Part shown: positions 8,816-19,125 of the stretch, in pieces
Numbering within the stretch: the first letter of the stretch is position 1
Layout: the number at the start of each line of letters is the position of its first letter
Origin: Saccharophagus sp. K07
GTDB lineage: Bacteria > Pseudomonadota > Gammaproteobacteria > Pseudomonadales > Cellvibrionaceae
DNA length: 64,000 bases
Assembly (NCBI RefSeq): GCF_014336955.1
Contig: NZ_QRAI01000007.1
Location: 62,001 to 126,000 of the forward strand
Direction of reading: 5' to 3'
Program-made: the position numbers and the translations under genes
The notes under the pieces: generated by a model
Seen by the model: the letters and a program-made list of their open reading frames with translations, nothing else
Told to the model about the DNA's origin: nothing
Databases searched by the model: none

Positions 8816-9907
8816 TCAGACGTTAAAGCGGAAGTGCATTACATCGCCATCCTGCACAATGTAGTCTTTTCCTTCCAAGCGCCATTTGCCCGCGTCTTTG
8901 GCACCAGCTTCGCCTTTGTATTTCACAAAGTCTTCATAGGCGATCACTTCGGCGCGGATAAATCCTTTTTCAAAATCCGTGTGAATCACGGATGCGGCTT
9001 TGGGGGCGGTTGCGCCCACAGGAATGGTCCAGGCGCGGACTTCTTTTACGCCTGCGGTGAAATAGGTTTGTAAACCCAAGAGTCCGTAACCCGCACGAAT
9101 CACGCGGTTCAGCCCTGGCTCGTCCATACCCATTTCCGCGAGAAAATCGGCTTTTTCGCTGTCGTCCAGCTCGGCGATTTCACTTTCCAATTTATTGCAG
9201 ATAGGAACTACCACGGCTTTTTCTTCGGCAGCAATTTTTTCCACTGCCGCCAGAAGCGGATTATTGGTGAAGCCGTCTTCCGCCACATTCGCGATATACA
9301 TGGTCGGTTTGACGGTGAGCAGATTCAGCTCGCGCAGCAGGAGCAATTCTTCGCTGTTCAAGCCGAATGAACGCAGTGGTTTGGCTTCGTTCAAGTGCGG
9401 CTGGATTTTTTCCAGCAGGCTTTTCATTGCCAGCGCGTGTTTGTCCTGACCTTTTGCTGCTTTGCTGTAACGCAGGAGCGCTTTGTCGACCGTTTCCAGA
9501 TCCGCGAGCGCAAGTTCAGTGTTGATGATTTCAATATCCGCTGCGGGATCGACCTTATTGGCTACGTGAATCACGTTGTCGTCCTGGAAGCAGCGCACCA
9601 CGTGGGCGATAGCTTCAGTTTCGCGAATATTGGCGAGGAATTTATTGCCCAGTCCTTCACCTTTGGAGGCGCCAGCCACCAGACCCGCGATATCGACAAA
9701 CTCCATGGTGGTCGGCACTACGCGTTCTGGTTTGACGATTTCCGCCAGCGCGTCCAGGCGTGGGTCGGGCATCGGGACCACACCGGCATTGGGTTCGATA
9801 GTGCAGAACGGGAAATTTTCCGCCGCTATTCCGGATTGGGTAAGCGCGTTGAAAAGAGTGGATTTGCCGACGTTCGGCAGGCCCACTATGCCGCATTTGA
9901 AACCCAT
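8816..9907 (-). CDS. ychF: Redox-regulated ATPase / GTPase YchF (OLA1 family)
   Basis: The 363-residue protein is a full-length YchF. The P-loop [14 protein letters not shown] lies at residues 8-21. [19 protein letters not shown] covers the G3 region. NKLE replaces the usual NKxD of GTPases, which explains the preference of this family for ATP. The C-terminal TGS domain ends with [16 protein letters not shown]. YchF binds ribosomes and takes part in start-codon choice and stress responses. The gene is the last of the minus-strand run rplY-pth-ychF, 21 bases after pth, the usual pairing in gammaproteobacteria. Confidence 0.95.
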   Translation of the reverse strand: MGFKCGIVGLPNVGKSTLFNALTQSGIAAENFPFCTIEPNAGVVPMPDPRLDALAEIVKPERVVPTTMEFVDIAGLVAGASKGEGLGNKFLANIRETEAIAHVVRCFQDDNVIHVANKVDPAADIEIINTELALADLETVDKALLRYSKAAKGQDKHALAMKSLLEKIQPHLNEAKPLRSFGLNSEELLLLRELNLLTVKPTMYIANVAEDGFTNNPLLAAVEKIAAEEKAVVVPICNKLESEIAELDDSEKADFLAEMGMDEPGLNRVIRAGYGLLGLQTYFTAGVKEVRAWTIPVGATAPKAASVIHTDFEKGFIRAEVIAYEDFVKYKGEAGAKDAGKWRLEGKDYIVQDGDVMHFRFNV

Positions 9908-9928
9908 AGTAGAAGTCTCGTATCAGAT

Positions 9929-10513
9929 TTATTGAGTGTGTAAGGTGCGCATTGCTCGCTCCCAGTCGCCGGTGACGATATCACGCATGACGGAGAGGCT
10001 GCGCTCAATACCTTGTTGAATTTGATCATGCTCGGCAGCGGGGGCTTTTTTCAATACGTAATCCGCCACCATCTTGGCGTTACCTGGATGGCCGATGCCG
10101 ATGCGTATACGGGCAAAATCCTTGTTGTTGCCCAGGGCGCTGATGATATCGCGCAAGCCGTTGTGACCGCCGTGGCCACCGCTGAATTTGAAGCGGGCTA
10201 CGCCGGGCGGCAAATCGAGTTCGTCGTGGGCGACCAGAATCGCTTCCGGCGGAATGCGATAAAACTGCGCAAGTGCTCCCACCGCTTGGCCGCTGCGATT
10301 CATATAGGTTGTCGGGATCAAAAGGCGTACATCCTGTCCGGCAATGGAACCGCGTCCGCTATAACCAAAAAATTTGGGCGTGGGAGTCAGAGAAATATTG
10401 TGCTGGCGAGCTAGGTGTTCGACCAGATCCTGGCCGGCATTATGGCGTGTTTGGGAGTATTCGGGGCCTGGATTGCCCAGGCCCACGATCAGTTGTACTG
10501 GCGTTGATTTCAT
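9929..10513 (-). CDS. pth: Peptidyl-tRNA hydrolase
   Basis: This 194-residue enzyme frees tRNA from prematurely released peptidyl-tRNA. The N-terminus [20 protein letters not shown] carries the catalytic histidine within [20 protein letters not shown] and the [12 protein letters not shown] segment with its conserved Asp follow, then [13 protein letters not shown] and [10 protein letters not shown]. All key residues are present and the length is normal. It sits 27 bases after rplY and just ahead of ychF. Confidence 0.96.
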   Translation of the reverse strand: MKSTPVQLIVGLGNPGPEYSQTRHNAGQDLVEHLARQHNISLTPTPKFFGYSGRGSIAGQDVRLLIPTTYMNRSGQAVGALAQFYRIPPEAILVAHDELDLPPGVARFKFSGGHGGHNGLRDIISALGNNKDFARIRIGIGHPGNAKMVADYVLKKAPAAEHDQIQQGIERSLSVMRDIVTGDWERAMRTLHTQ

Positions 10514-10540
10514 GCTGCGTCAGTAACAACCGGGGAAGAA

Positions 10541-11152
10541 TTAAGCACTGGGTGCTTCTTCTTCGCCGCCTTTGGCTTTGTTGACGCTGACCACAGGCAG
10601 GTCGTGGTCGGCACCGTGGCTCAGGGCCACAGACTCAACGCCTTTGGGCAGTTTCAGGTCAGAGATGTGCAGGATCTGGCCAACATCAACATCTGCCAGG
10701 TCAACTTCGATGTACTCAGGCAGATCTGAAGCCAAGCAGGAAATTTCCAGCTGAGTCAGGTTGTGAGCGATGCTGCCGCCGCCGAGTTTGACACCCTTAC
10801 AAGTGTCTTCATTGATGAAGTGCAGAGGTACGCTGACAACGATTTTCTTGGTTTTGGAAACGCGCAAGAAATCTGCGTGCAGGAGTTGCGCTTTGGATGG
10901 GTGGCGTTGCAGATCTTTCAGAATGACGCTTTCAGTTTTGCCGTCGACATTCAGAGAGATCACGTGTGAATAGAACGCTTCGTTTTCCAAGTTGCGGAGC
11001 AACTCGTGTTGATTGATGCTGATGTTGAGTGGGGCTTTGCCGTCACCGTAGACGATGCCGGGTACTTCGTTAGCGAGACGGCGCAGGCGGCGGCTCGCAC
11101 CTTTCCCTGCAACATCTCGCACTTTGGCGTTCAATTGAAAGTCGGTAGACAT
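10541..11152 (-). CDS. rplY: 50S ribosomal protein L25 (general stress protein Ctc form)
   Basis: The 203-residue protein is the long, two-domain (TL5/Ctc) version of L25. The N-terminal 5S rRNA-binding domain includes GKGASRRLRRLANEVPGIVYG and a KDLQRHPSKAQLLHADFLRV segment. The C-terminal beta domain includes LPEYIEVDLADVDVGQILHI. A short charged tail, GGEEEAPSA, ends it. It binds 5S rRNA in the large subunit. It follows prs, but a hairpin at 11237-11254 between them suggests that much of its expression comes from its own promoter. Confidence 0.95.
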   Translation of the reverse strand: MSTDFQLNAKVRDVAGKGASRRLRRLANEVPGIVYGDGKAPLNISINQHELLRNLENEAFYSHVISLNVDGKTESVILKDLQRHPSKAQLLHADFLRVSKTKKIVVSVPLHFINEDTCKGVKLGGGSIAHNLTQLEISCLASDLPEYIEVDLADVDVGQILHISDLKLPKGVESVALSHGADHDLPVVSVNKAKGGEEEAPSA

Positions 11153-11236
11153 GGATATGTCCTCTTTTAATCCCGCAGTCTCCGCGACCAGAAGATCAGC
11201 GGGGTTGATAAAAGCCGGTGAACCGGCGGTTTAAAT

Positions 11237-11254
11237 GGAGTGCCGAAGCACTCC
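11237..11254 (-). terminator. Hairpin downstream of prs
   Basis: On the minus strand, just after the prs stop, GGAGTGC-TTCG-GCACTCC forms a perfect 7-bp stem closed by a stable UUCG tetraloop, followed by ATTTAAA. It is a likely (partial) terminator between prs and rplY. Confidence 0.6.
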
Positions 11255-11259
11255 GGTCA

Positions 11260-12204
11260 TCATGAGCGAAACATTGCGCTCAAGGATTCTTCATTGCTGA
11301 TGCGGCGCATAGCCTCGGCCAGCATTGGCGCCAAGGTCAAACGGCGGATGCGGTTGCAGGCGCTCGCTTCAGGGCTTAACGGGATGGAATCGGTCACCAC
11401 CAATTCATCCAGATGAGAATTTTGCAGTCGATCAAGAGCTGGGCCGGAGAGAATGGGGTGCGTACAGTAGGCCACAACTTTTTTGGCGCCGTGCGCTTTC
11501 AACGCGTTGGCGGCGTTACACAGAGTGCCAGCCGTATCCACCATGTCGTCCACCAGCAAGCAGGTGCGGTTTTCCACTTCACCGATCAAGTTCATCACTT
11601 CGGCGACGTTCTTCGCCGGACGGCGTTTGTCGATGATCGCCAAGTCTATATCCAGCTGTTTGGCAACCGCGCGTGCACGTACCACGCCGCCTATGTCAGG
11701 AGATACTACGATCAGGTCTTCAAAATGGCGCTGTTCTATATCCGCCAGAAGCACCGGTGAACCATAGACGTTATCCACGGGAATGTCGAAAAAGCCCTGG
11801 ATCTGTTCGGAGTGCAGGTCGACGGTCAGCATACGGTCGACGCCGACTGAAGCCATCATGTCCGCAACGATTTTGGCGCTGATGGGAACGCGCGCCGAAC
11901 GCACGCGGCGGTCCTGGCGGGCGTAACCGAAATAGGGGACAACAGCGGTGATGCGACCGGCGGATGCACGGCGCAGTGCATCGACCATCAGGAGCAATTC
12001 CATGATGTGGTCGTTGGTGGGATTGCAGGTGGACTGAATCACGAAGACGTCGCGACCGCGCACGTTCTCGTTGATTTCGACATTGATTTCGCCGTCGGAG
12101 AAGCGCTCCACAGAGGCATCACCCAGGGGAATATTGAGTCTATCGACGACTTTTTCTGCGAGTTCCGGGTTGGAGTTACCGGAGAAGACCATTAAGTCCG
12201 CCAC
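11260..12204 (-). CDS. prs: Ribose-phosphate pyrophosphokinase
   Basis: This 314-residue enzyme makes PRPP from ribose-5-phosphate and ATP, for nucleotide, His and Trp synthesis. Family marks are [15 protein letters not shown] at the start, the substrate region [13 protein letters not shown], and [18 protein letters not shown]. The PRPP-binding loop [14 protein letters not shown] is intact. Length and motifs are normal for class I PRS. The ATG is well supported. The gene lies directly downstream of tRNA-Gln on the same strand, the classical ispE-tRNA-prs order. Confidence 0.97.
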   Translation of the reverse strand: MADLMVFSGNSNPELAEKVVDRLNIPLGDASVERFSDGEINVEINENVRGRDVFVIQSTCNPTNDHIMELLLMVDALRRASAGRITAVVPYFGYARQDRRVRSARVPISAKIVADMMASVGVDRMLTVDLHSEQIQGFFDIPVDNVYGSPVLLADIEQRHFEDLIVVSPDIGGVVRARAVAKQLDIDLAIIDKRRPAKNVAEVMNLIGEVENRTCLLVDDMVDTAGTLCNAANALKAHGAKKVVAYCTHPILSGPALDRLQNSHLDELVVTDSIPLSPEASACNRIRRLTLAPMLAEAMRRISNEESLSAMFRS

Positions 12205-12281
12205 GAGACACCTCTAATCGAATCACTTTCATAAATGAGCGAGGAGAGAGTCAGTGAAGGGTGTGGCGAATCTTAACGAGA

Positions 12282-12356
12282 TGGCTGGGGTGGAAGGATT
12301 CGAACCTCCGAATGGCGGGATCAAAACCCGCTGCCTTACCGCTTGGCGACACCCCA
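12282..12356 (-). tRNA. tRNA-Gln (anticodon TTG)
   Basis: The minus strand folds as a 75-nt tRNA. The acceptor TGGGGTG pairs with CACCCCA. The D arm is GCCAAGCGGTAAGGC. The anticodon stem-loop is GCGGGTTTTGATCCCGC with TTG at the anticodon. The T arm is GGAGGTTCGAATCCTTC, and the 3' CCA is encoded. It sits between ispE and prs on the same strand and is probably processed from their transcript. Confidence 0.95.
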
Positions 12357-12365
12357 GGGACAACG

Positions 12366-13202
12366 CTATTTTAGGAGGCGTTGATGCAGTGGCGATTCGT
12401 TAACACCTTTGGCAACAAAGCCGTTCAACTGTGTCGGTCGTTTGGCGAAAACATCCCGCGCTTCTTCTTCAGTCTCAAAGGGTGCAAATACGCAAGCCCC
12501 TGTTCCCGTCATTTGCGCAGGTCCAAAACGACCTAGCCAATCAACCGCATCCTTAACTTGCGGGAAGAGTTCTTCGACTACCTTCTGGCAGTCATTTTTC
12601 CCGCCCTCCTCAAGGAAGGCGCGTACTGTAATGCCCTTTGAATTCCTTGTCAAACCCTCGTTGGAAAAAATTTCACGAGTGGAAACAGAGCAGTTAGGCG
12701 CGAGCACGACATACCACTTAACCGGCAGCTCCAGTGGTTGCAACTGCTCACCAACTCCTTCCGCCCAGGCGCTTTTACCGCGCACGAATACCGGAATGTC
12801 GGCGCCCAGCTGACGTCCCAGTTCCGCCAGTTGATCTTCATTCAGTCCTGTTTGCCATAAATGGTTAAGGCCAACGAGTGCGGTGGCGGCGTCGCTGCTG
12901 CCGCCGCCGATACCTCCGCCCATGGGCAGGCGTTTGACAAGGTGCATGCGCGCGCCGAGTCGGCAGTCAGTGGTTTGTTGCAATAACTTGGCTGCACGGA
13001 CAACCAGATTTTGGTCTGCGGGGATATCGGCAAAGTCCGGCGTCAGGGTAATGGCGCCCGAGGGGTCTATGTCGAGCTGCAGGTCATCACCGTAGTCGAG
13101 CAGTTGAAATAGAGTCTGGAGATTGTGGTAGCCGTCCGGCCTGCGACCGGTAATCAGCAAAAACAAATTGAGCTTGGCAGGGCAAGGCAATACCAGCGTC
13201 AT
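12366..13202 (-). CDS. ispE: 4-diphosphocytidyl-2-C-methyl-D-erythritol kinase
   Basis: This GHMP kinase (278 residues) phosphorylates CDP-methylerythritol in the non-mevalonate isoprenoid pathway. The start [20 protein letters not shown] has the invariant Lys and Asn. The ATP-binding glycine-rich loop [17 protein letters not shown] is complete (near residues 93-110). The C-terminal [18 protein letters not shown] matches the third GHMP motif. It lies 16 bases after lolB and just upstream of tRNA-Gln. Confidence 0.95.
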   Translation of the reverse strand: MTLVLPCPAKLNLFLLITGRRPDGYHNLQTLFQLLDYGDDLQLDIDPSGAITLTPDFADIPADQNLVVRAAKLLQQTTDCRLGARMHLVKRLPMGGGIGGGSSDAATALVGLNHLWQTGLNEDQLAELGRQLGADIPVFVRGKSAWAEGVGEQLQPLELPVKWYVVLAPNCSVSTREIFSNEGLTRNSKGITVRAFLEEGGKNDCQKVVEELFPQVKDAVDWLGRFGPAQMTGTGACVFAPFETEEEARDVFAKRPTQLNGFVAKGVNESPLHQRLLK

Positions 13203-13218
13203 AGAGGTCTCTATCCAA

Positions 13219-13833
13219 TCAGGGAGCTTGAATCGGTGAAGGTGGTAGGCGCCAGTTTTTAAGGGCGATGGTCAAACGCAACTCGCCGTGTTGCGCCACG
13301 ATTTTGCCCGGCAGCCACCAACCATCGAAAAATTGGTGTTTGCTGTAAGCCACTTCCCATCCTTCCTGGCGGAGTTCGGTGATAAGTCCTGCTTCATCCC
13401 TCTGCAGGTAGGAGGGTTTCGGGCGCTTGGCGGGCAGGCCGCGCAACCAGAATTGCAGGTTGGAAACTGGCACTTGCCAGCCCAGTACCTCTTTCATCAG
13501 GGCTTCGGCGGTTTTGGCGCGATGCACGCCCGTCTTGGCGTTTTCCAGTGTGACTCCGCTCGGCGTTTTGCGCAGCCAGGTTGCGCCTTGGCCGAAGGGG
13601 CCGAAGAGGTGGACGGAATAGTTGTCGTGCTCTTGCGACCAGTTAAAGGAAGCTGTCTCGCGCTCATTGCCCATCTGCAGGGAAATTTTGCCTTCCGCTG
13701 ACCATGTGTCGATCGTGTAGAGATGGCTCTCTTGCAAGGCGCCGCCGGTTGCCTTGCGCGGAGTGGTTTCGCAAGCCGTCAGCAGGAACAGAGCGAGAAC
13801 AGGCGCCCATAGGCGCAGCAGGGGATTGGTCAT
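13219..13833 (-). CDS. lolB: Outer-membrane lipoprotein LolB
   Basis: The 204-residue product has a lipoprotein signal ([13 protein letters not shown], lipobox LTAC), then the LolB beta-barrel pattern. [22 protein letters not shown], the exposed-loop region [21 protein letters not shown] and [20 protein letters not shown] are typical. LolB accepts lipoproteins from LolA and inserts them in the outer membrane. The gene sits between the TPR lipoprotein gene and ispE, the standard order. Confidence 0.92.
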   Translation of the reverse strand: MTNPLLRLWAPVLALFLLTACETTPRKATGGALQESHLYTIDTWSAEGKISLQMGNERETASFNWSQEHDNYSVHLFGPFGQGATWLRKTPSGVTLENAKTGVHRAKTAEALMKEVLGWQVPVSNLQFWLRGLPAKRPKPSYLQRDEAGLITELRQEGWEVAYSKHQFFDGWWLPGKIVAQHGELRLTIALKNWRLPPSPIQAP

Positions 13834-13862
13834 TCAAGGGGATCCGCAGCGGCGCCTGCGTC

Positions 13863-15650
13863 TCACTGGCGAGCTTGCAGGCGTTTAATGGTGTTGAGAA
13901 TGATCGGGCTGTCCGGTTGCAGATGCAAGCCGCGTTGCCACACTTGTTGCGCTTCTTTTTTGTTGCCCACCACCCACAGAACTTCTCCCAGGTGTGCAGC
14001 TATCTCGGGATCGGGCATCAATTCCATGGCGTTGCGCAAATTCTTGATGGCGGCTTCGTGGTTGCCGCGCCGGTATTCGATCCAGCCGAGGCTGTCGATG
14101 ACCGCTGGATCGTCCGGTGCCAAGCGATAGGCTTCGCGGATGTATTTGTAAGCTTCCTCTAGTCGGTCAGTGCGGTCCGCCAAGGTATAGCCGAAGGCGT
14201 TGAGGGCGGCGGCATGATCTGGTGCGAGCTCAAATATCTTTTTGAAGTCCGCTTCTGCCCTGGGCAAGTCATCCAATTGAGTAAACAACATGGCCCGGGC
14301 GTAGAGAAGTTTGGTGGATTCAGGATGTTGTGCCAAACCTTGATGCAATGGCGTCAGGGCTTCCGCCAGCAGGTTTTGCCGGGATAGTACCTGGGCTTCG
14401 AGCAAATAAAGGCCTTCTTTTTGGTCTGCCTTGTTGGCCGGCGTCTGTTCACGTTTTTGCCGCACCAGTTCAATGGCTTGTTGTTGCGCGCCGGTTTCGA
14501 TCATCAGGTCGGCGAGTTGCGCCAGCGCGGGCAGGTAATCGCTGCCGGGCTCAACTTGGCGGAAATGATCCATGGCGGAGACCTTGTCGTCCTCCGCCGC
14601 TGATATGCGCCCCAGGTAATAGTGGGCCGTTGAGCGGTGGCGGGAGCCGAGCAGGGCTTGCAGGCGTTGTTTGGCGGGTTCGAGCTGGTCTCTTTCCAAC
14701 TCAATCAGCGCGATGGTCAGCGTCAGGTCTTCATCGCCGGGCGCTAGTTCTAAAAGCTGTTCGAACTGTTTCTGCGCCGCTGGAAGATCGGTCTTCAATA
14801 ATGTGCGGGCATATTGCAGCCGCAGATGAGCGTTGTCGGGGTTGCGATCGACCAGTTCACTGAGTTTTAGGCGCGCTTGTTCATGGCGTCCCATTTGTTG
14901 CAGAACGCGGGTTTCCTGAGCTGCAGCTTGAAAATCCTCTGGCAGAAGTTTACTCGCCGCCTGGGCGTAGCTCAGGGCTGGTTCCAGTTGATCCAGGCTT
15001 TGGTACAGCAGGCTTGCGCCGATCATCAAGGCCGGTTGGCCGGGGTTTTCCTTCAGCAGGCGCTCGTATTCGGTGAGCAGTTTGGCTGATAGGGCGGGGT
15101 CGTTGATTTGCTGCGCCTGGGCGGCTATGGCATCGAGACCGGATACTTCATTGTGTTGCAGGAGAAATTCCGCATGTGGAACCGCTTCCATTAGGCCGCC
15201 GTTTTGCACCAGCTCTGCGGCGGCAATGAAGTGGGCCTCCAGGCTGTCCGGTTCCAGGCTCAGCCAATGGCGCGCCATGGCAAGGGCTGCGTCGTGAGCA
15301 TTCAAATAACGGGCTAAGCGTGCTGCGCGCGAAGTCACCCCCGGATCGTTGGTGGCTTCTGCCTGTTGCACATAATTGGCCAGCATCACATCGAAACGCT
15401 GGCGTTCTCCGGCAATTTCGGCCACCAATAGAGCGTAGAGCGAATCACTGCTGAAGGGGCGGTCTTCAACATAGGCGGGAGCGGCTGGCTCGGCAGGCGC
15501 TAATGGTTCTTCGGCCTTTTTCGCAGGGTTGCTGGCGCACCCGGCAATAAGCGCCAGACCAGCTAGGGCAAGTCTCAAGCGCAACCGTCTGCCCAAAAGA
15601 GCAGCGTGTAAGGACGGACTTGCAGAACAATGTTGGCGAGGCATGGGCAT
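13863..15650 (-). CDS. TPR-repeat lipoprotein
   Basis: The 595-residue protein begins with a basic region and a lipoprotein-type signal (LALAGLALIAGC, lipobox IAGC near residue 38), so it is likely an envelope lipoprotein. The rest is a chain of tetratricopeptide repeats, clearest in the C-terminal half. There, LNAFGYTLADRTDRLEEAY, then a DSLGWIEYRRGNHEAAIKNL repeat and a HLGEVLWVVGNKKEAQQVW repeat follow each other. It is the TPR protein usually found upstream of lolB in pseudomonads and relatives. Partners are unknown; a scaffold role in lipoprotein or LPS traffic is inference from position. The start could be a little downstream at the second Met. Confidence 0.8.
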   Translation of the reverse strand: MPMPRQHCSASPSLHAALLGRRLRLRLALAGLALIAGCASNPAKKAEEPLAPAEPAAPAYVEDRPFSSDSLYALLVAEIAGERQRFDVMLANYVQQAEATNDPGVTSRAARLARYLNAHDAALAMARHWLSLEPDSLEAHFIAAAELVQNGGLMEAVPHAEFLLQHNEVSGLDAIAAQAQQINDPALSAKLLTEYERLLKENPGQPALMIGASLLYQSLDQLEPALSYAQAASKLLPEDFQAAAQETRVLQQMGRHEQARLKLSELVDRNPDNAHLRLQYARTLLKTDLPAAQKQFEQLLELAPGDEDLTLTIALIELERDQLEPAKQRLQALLGSRHRSTAHYYLGRISAAEDDKVSAMDHFRQVEPGSDYLPALAQLADLMIETGAQQQAIELVRQKREQTPANKADQKEGLYLLEAQVLSRQNLLAEALTPLHQGLAQHPESTKLLYARAMLFTQLDDLPRAEADFKKIFELAPDHAAALNAFGYTLADRTDRLEEAYKYIREAYRLAPDDPAVIDSLGWIEYRRGNHEAAIKNLRNAMELMPDPEIAAHLGEVLWVVGNKKEAQQVWQRGLHLQPDSPIILNTIKRLQARQ

Positions 15651-15720
15651 CTTGCGGGTTCACTAGGTGGACGAATTGGCGCCAATCAGGCGGCCTCCCA
15701 AGAAAAACTATAATCCAATT

Positions 15721-15829
15721 GCCCCGAGCAGGGCGTTGAATTTCGTAAACCGGAGGGTGACGAAAGCCAAACTCGGGGGCTGCAATGTGGAGTGCGATGC
15801 GGACTAAGACTCGAGACCTGTCTTCAGGT
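15721..15829 (+). promoter_or_regulatory. Structured region in the hemA leader (candidate regulatory RNA element)
   Basis: A nested fold is visible upstream of hemA. GCCCCGAG (15721-15728) pairs with CTCGGGGGC (15772-15780, one bulged G). Inside it, GGC (15732-15734) pairs with GCC (15766-15768), and TTTCGT (15741-15746) with ACGAAA (15760-15765), leaving a 13-base loop with CCGGAGGG. A second hairpin GACCTG-TCTT-CAGGTT lies at 15815-15830. It is about 130 bases before the hemA start. Whether it acts on the plus or minus transcript is not decidable from sequence alone; no known riboswitch class matched. Confidence 0.35.
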
Positions 15830-15911
15830 TCATCACAACCCTACTTGCCAGTGGTATACGTAAACAAGACAATGCACGGTTTAGTCGCACGCAGGCAGTA
15901 AATTACCCGGT

Positions 15912-17216
15912 ATGACCCTGATCGCCTTTGGTATCAATCACAATACGGCACCGGTGGAGGTGCGCGAAGCCGTCGCTTTTGCGCCGGAGCAGATGCAGCA
16001 GGCATTGGAAAGCGTGCGACAAAATGCCAAGGTGCGCGAGGCGGCGATTCTATCCACCTGTAACCGCACGGAAATCTATGCCGAGTTGGACGGCACAGAT
16101 TGTGTGGCGCTGTTGGAATGGCTGGCACAGTTCCACCAAACCGATGCGGCGCGCTTGACCTCCTGCCATTACAGCTACGTAGGGCTTGAAGCAGCCCGCC
16201 ATATGATGAAAGTGGCGAGCGGTCTCGATTCATTGGTGCTGGGCGAGCCGCAGATTCTCGGCCAGATGAAGTCGGCTTATGCGGTCGCCAATGACGCTGG
16301 CAGTTTGGGATCGCAGTTGCACGCGACCTTTCACAAAGTCTTCTCCATCGCCAAGCGCGTGCGCTCTGAAACGGCGATCGGGGAAAATCCGGTTTCGGTG
16401 GCCTACGCTGCGGTTTCCTTGGCGCAGCAGATCTTTTCGGATCTGAAAAAAGACACGGCAATGTTGATCGGCGCGGGGGAAACCATCGAGCTCGTCGCTC
16501 GTCATCTCAGCCAGCAGGGATTAAAAAAGATCATAGTGGCCAACCGCACTTTGGTAAACGCGGTTGAGCTGGCCAAACAATTTGATGGCGAAGCCATTTT
16601 GCTGGCGGATATTCCAGAACATTTGCACCGGGCGGATATCGTCATTTCCTCCACCGCCAGCCAATTGCCAATTCTCGGTAAAGGCGCGGTTGAAGCTGCT
16701 CTGAAAAAACGCCGCCATAAACCCATGTTTATGGTGGATATTGCGGTGCCGCGGGATATAGAAGCGCAGGTGGCGGAACTAAGCGACGTTTACCTGTACA
16801 CCGTGGATGATCTGCGCGACGTGATCGACGAAAATATGCGGTCGCGCGAGCAGGCGGCAAAAATCGCCGAAGAAATCATCGAAGAAGGCGTTAACAGTTT
16901 CGCGGAAGATTTGCGTGCGCAGGATGCTGTAGCCACGGTAAAAGTATTTCGTCAGAGCATGGAAGAATTGCGTGATGTGGAATTGGCCAAAGCGCAGCGC
17001 TTGTTGCAAAGCGGCGCCGATCCGCAAGAAGTACTGCAACAATTCGCTCGCAATCTCACCAACAAAATTATGCACAAACCAACTCAGCAACTTAAAAAAG
17101 CGAGTATTGCGGGAGATTACGATTTAATTGCCAGCATGCACCGTTTGTTTGAGTTGGATATAGCCGGCGGCGAAAATTCTGCGCCCCGAGACATCGATAA
17201 AAGCGAGAATTCATGA
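15912..17216 (+). CDS. hemA: Glutamyl-tRNA reductase
   Basis: This 434-residue enzyme makes glutamate-1-semialdehyde from Glu-tRNA, the first step of C5 tetrapyrrole synthesis. The catalytic cysteine lies in [14 protein letters not shown] (Cys near residue 50). [17 protein letters not shown] follows, and the NADPH site [16 protein letters not shown] is near residue 185. The C-terminal dimerisation helices are present. Its stop overlaps the prfA start (ATGA), so hemA-prfA-prmC-moeB form one translationally coupled operon. Confidence 0.97.
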   Translation: MTLIAFGINHNTAPVEVREAVAFAPEQMQQALESVRQNAKVREAAILSTCNRTEIYAELDGTDCVALLEWLAQFHQTDAARLTSCHYSYVGLEAARHMMKVASGLDSLVLGEPQILGQMKSAYAVANDAGSLGSQLHATFHKVFSIAKRVRSETAIGENPVSVAYAAVSLAQQIFSDLKKDTAMLIGAGETIELVARHLSQQGLKKIIVANRTLVNAVELAKQFDGEAILLADIPEHLHRADIVISSTASQLPILGKGAVEAALKKRRHKPMFMVDIAVPRDIEAQVAELSDVYLYTVDDLRDVIDENMRSREQAAKIAEEIIEEGVNSFAEDLRAQDAVATVKVFRQSMEELRDVELAKAQRLLQSGADPQEVLQQFARNLTNKIMHKPTQQLKKASIAGDYDLIASMHRLFELDIAGGENSAPRDIDKSENS

Positions 17217-18295
17217 AGTCGTCCATTTTAGAAAAGCTGGAGTCCCTGCAAGAGCGATATGTCGAAGTGGGGGCTTTGCTAAGTGATGCAGAGACCATTG
17301 CCAATCAGAATCGGTTTCGCGAGCTCTCGAAAGAATATGCCGAGCTCGAACCGGTGGTGAATTGTTTCAAAGACTACCGCCGCATCAAAAGTCATCTGGA
17401 AGAAGCTCGTCAATTATTACGAGAAGGCGATGCGGAATTGCGCGAAATGGCGCGGGAAGAAATCGAAACCAACGAAGGCCGTTTCGCCGAACTCGAATTG
17501 GAATTGCAAAAATTATTGTTGCCCAAAGATCCGCGCGATAACAAAAACGTTTACTTGGAAATTCGTGCGGGCACAGGTGGAGATGAAGCGGCGATTTTCG
17601 CCGGCGATTTATTTCGCATGTATTCGCGCTATGCGGAATCACAGCGCTGGCGGGTGGAAATTATTTCTGAAAGTCCCGGCGAACACGGCGGCTATAAAGA
17701 AATTATCAGCCGCGTTGTCGGCGACGGAGTATATGCACGTTTGAAGTTCGAATCCGGTGCGCACCGCGTGCAGCGTGTACCGGAAACCGAATCCCAGGGT
17801 CGTATTCACACATCTGCATGTACAGTGGCGGTGATGGCAGAAGCGGATGAGAGCGAAGAAATCGCTATCAATAAAGCGGATTTGCGCATCGACACCTATA
17901 GAGCGAGCGGTGCCGGTGGTCAGCACGTCAACAAAACCGACTCCGCGATTCGTATTACCCACATCCCCACGGGTATTGTGGTGGAATGTCAGGAGGAGCG
18001 TTCGCAACATAAAAACCGCTCCAAAGCCATGGCCTTGTTGGCAACCAAACTTAATAACATGGCAGAAGAAAAAGCGGCACAGGAACAGGCCAGCGAGCGT
18101 AAAAGTTTGGTGGGCAGTGGCGACCGCTCGGAGCGTATTCGCACCTACAACTATCCGCAGGGTCGCGTAACCGATCACCGTATCAACCTGACTTTGTACA
18201 AGCTGGAAGAAGTCATGGAAGGCGATTTGGACGATGTGATCCAACCCTTAATCAACGAATATCAGACAGACCAACTGGCGGCGCTTTCTGAGTGA
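17213..18295 (+). CDS. prfA: Peptide chain release factor 1
   Basis: RF1 ends translation at UAA/UAG. The 360-residue protein has the GGQ tripeptide in [15 protein letters not shown] (near residue 237), which triggers peptide release, and the codon-recognition loop [16 protein letters not shown], where the tripeptide is PET. The N-terminal helices contain the usual [10 protein letters not shown] segment. The GGQ glutamine is the target of the methylase encoded next door (prmC). Confidence 0.97.
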   Translation: MKSSILEKLESLQERYVEVGALLSDAETIANQNRFRELSKEYAELEPVVNCFKDYRRIKSHLEEARQLLREGDAELREMAREEIETNEGRFAELELELQKLLLPKDPRDNKNVYLEIRAGTGGDEAAIFAGDLFRMYSRYAESQRWRVEIISESPGEHGGYKEIISRVVGDGVYARLKFESGAHRVQRVPETESQGRIHTSACTVAVMAEADESEEIAINKADLRIDTYRASGAGGQHVNKTDSAIRITHIPTGIVVECQEERSQHKNRSKAMALLATKLNNMAEEKAAQEQASERKSLVGSGDRSERIRTYNYPQGRVTDHRINLTLYKLEEVMEGDLDDVIQPLINEYQTDQLAALSE

Positions 18296-19125
18296 TGACA
18301 ATTGCCGAGGCATTACTTCAAGCACATCAATTAATCCATAGCGAAACCCCCAAGCTCGATGTGGAATTGCTGTTAGCAGAAATCCTCGGGCGCGACCGCA
18401 CTTATCTCTACACTTGGTCCGAGCGTCCCCTGACGGACGAGCAGGCCGAGCTGTTCAACAACTGGTTCAACCGCCGCCTGGCGGGCGAACCGGTCGCCCA
18501 TATTCTTCAGCATCGCGGTTTTTGGACCTTCGAATTGGAAGTCACACCGGATACGCTAATTCCCCGACCAGACACAGAATTGCTGGTAGAAATCGGCTTG
18601 GAATTATTAAGCGGAATTGAAGAAGCGCCGCGCATTTTGGATTTAGGCACAGGTACTGGCGCAATTGCCTTGGCGCTCGCTTCCGAACTGTCGCGCGCGC
18701 AAGTGCTGGCGACTGATGTAATGCCGGGAGCAGTCGCGCTCGCGGAACGCAATCGCCAGAAATTGGGCTGTGACAATGTGGAAATTCGTCGCAGTGATTG
18801 GTGGTCGGAAGTCGATGGGAATTTCCATTTAATCGTCAGCAATCCACCCTATATTGCTCAGGACGATCCGCATCTGGTGCAGGGCGATTTACGTTTTGAA
18901 CCGCGTTCAGCGTTGGTTGCACAGGAAGACGGACTTGCGGATATTCGTCAGATAATAACTGGCGCGCCCACTTATTTAGTGCAAGGTGGTTGGTTGTTGT
19001 TGGAACACGGCTGGCAGCAGGCTGAAGCGGTCAGAGAATTATTGCGCGAGCGCGGGTTTTCCGCCATTTTCAGCCGCAAAGATTGCGGCGGTAATGAACG
19101 CGTTAGCGGAGGTCGATGGCTATGA
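18295..19125 (+). CDS. prmC: Peptide chain release factor N5-glutamine methyltransferase
   Basis: PrmC methylates the GGQ glutamine of release factors. It carries the SAM motif ILDLGTGTGAIALALA and the NPPY motif in IVSNPPYIAQDDPHL, which places the glutamine amide. The N-terminal substrate domain starts [15 protein letters not shown] use the ATG at 18295, which overlaps the prfA stop as TGATG, rather than a GTG one codon earlier. Length (276 residues) is normal. It overlaps moeB by four bases. Confidence 0.95.
   Translation: MTIAEALLQAHQLIHSETPKLDVELLLAEILGRDRTYLYTWSERPLTDEQAELFNNWFNRRLAGEPVAHILQHRGFWTFELEVTPDTLIPRPDTELLVEIGLELLSGIEEAPRILDLGTGTGAIALALASELSRAQVLATDVMPGAVALAERNRQKLGCDNVEIRRSDWWSEVDGNFHLIVSNPPYIAQDDPHLVQGDLRFEPRSALVAQEDGLADIRQIITGAPTYLVQGGWLLLEHGWQQAEAVRELLRERGFSAIFSRKDCGGNERVSGGRWL

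Noticed and set aside
15721-15780. Cyclic di-GMP (GEMM) riboswitch, because of the AGGGC and GACGAAAGCC words
   Set aside because: The second half of the GEMM consensus and its tetraloop-receptor parts are absent, and the spacing of the helices differs.
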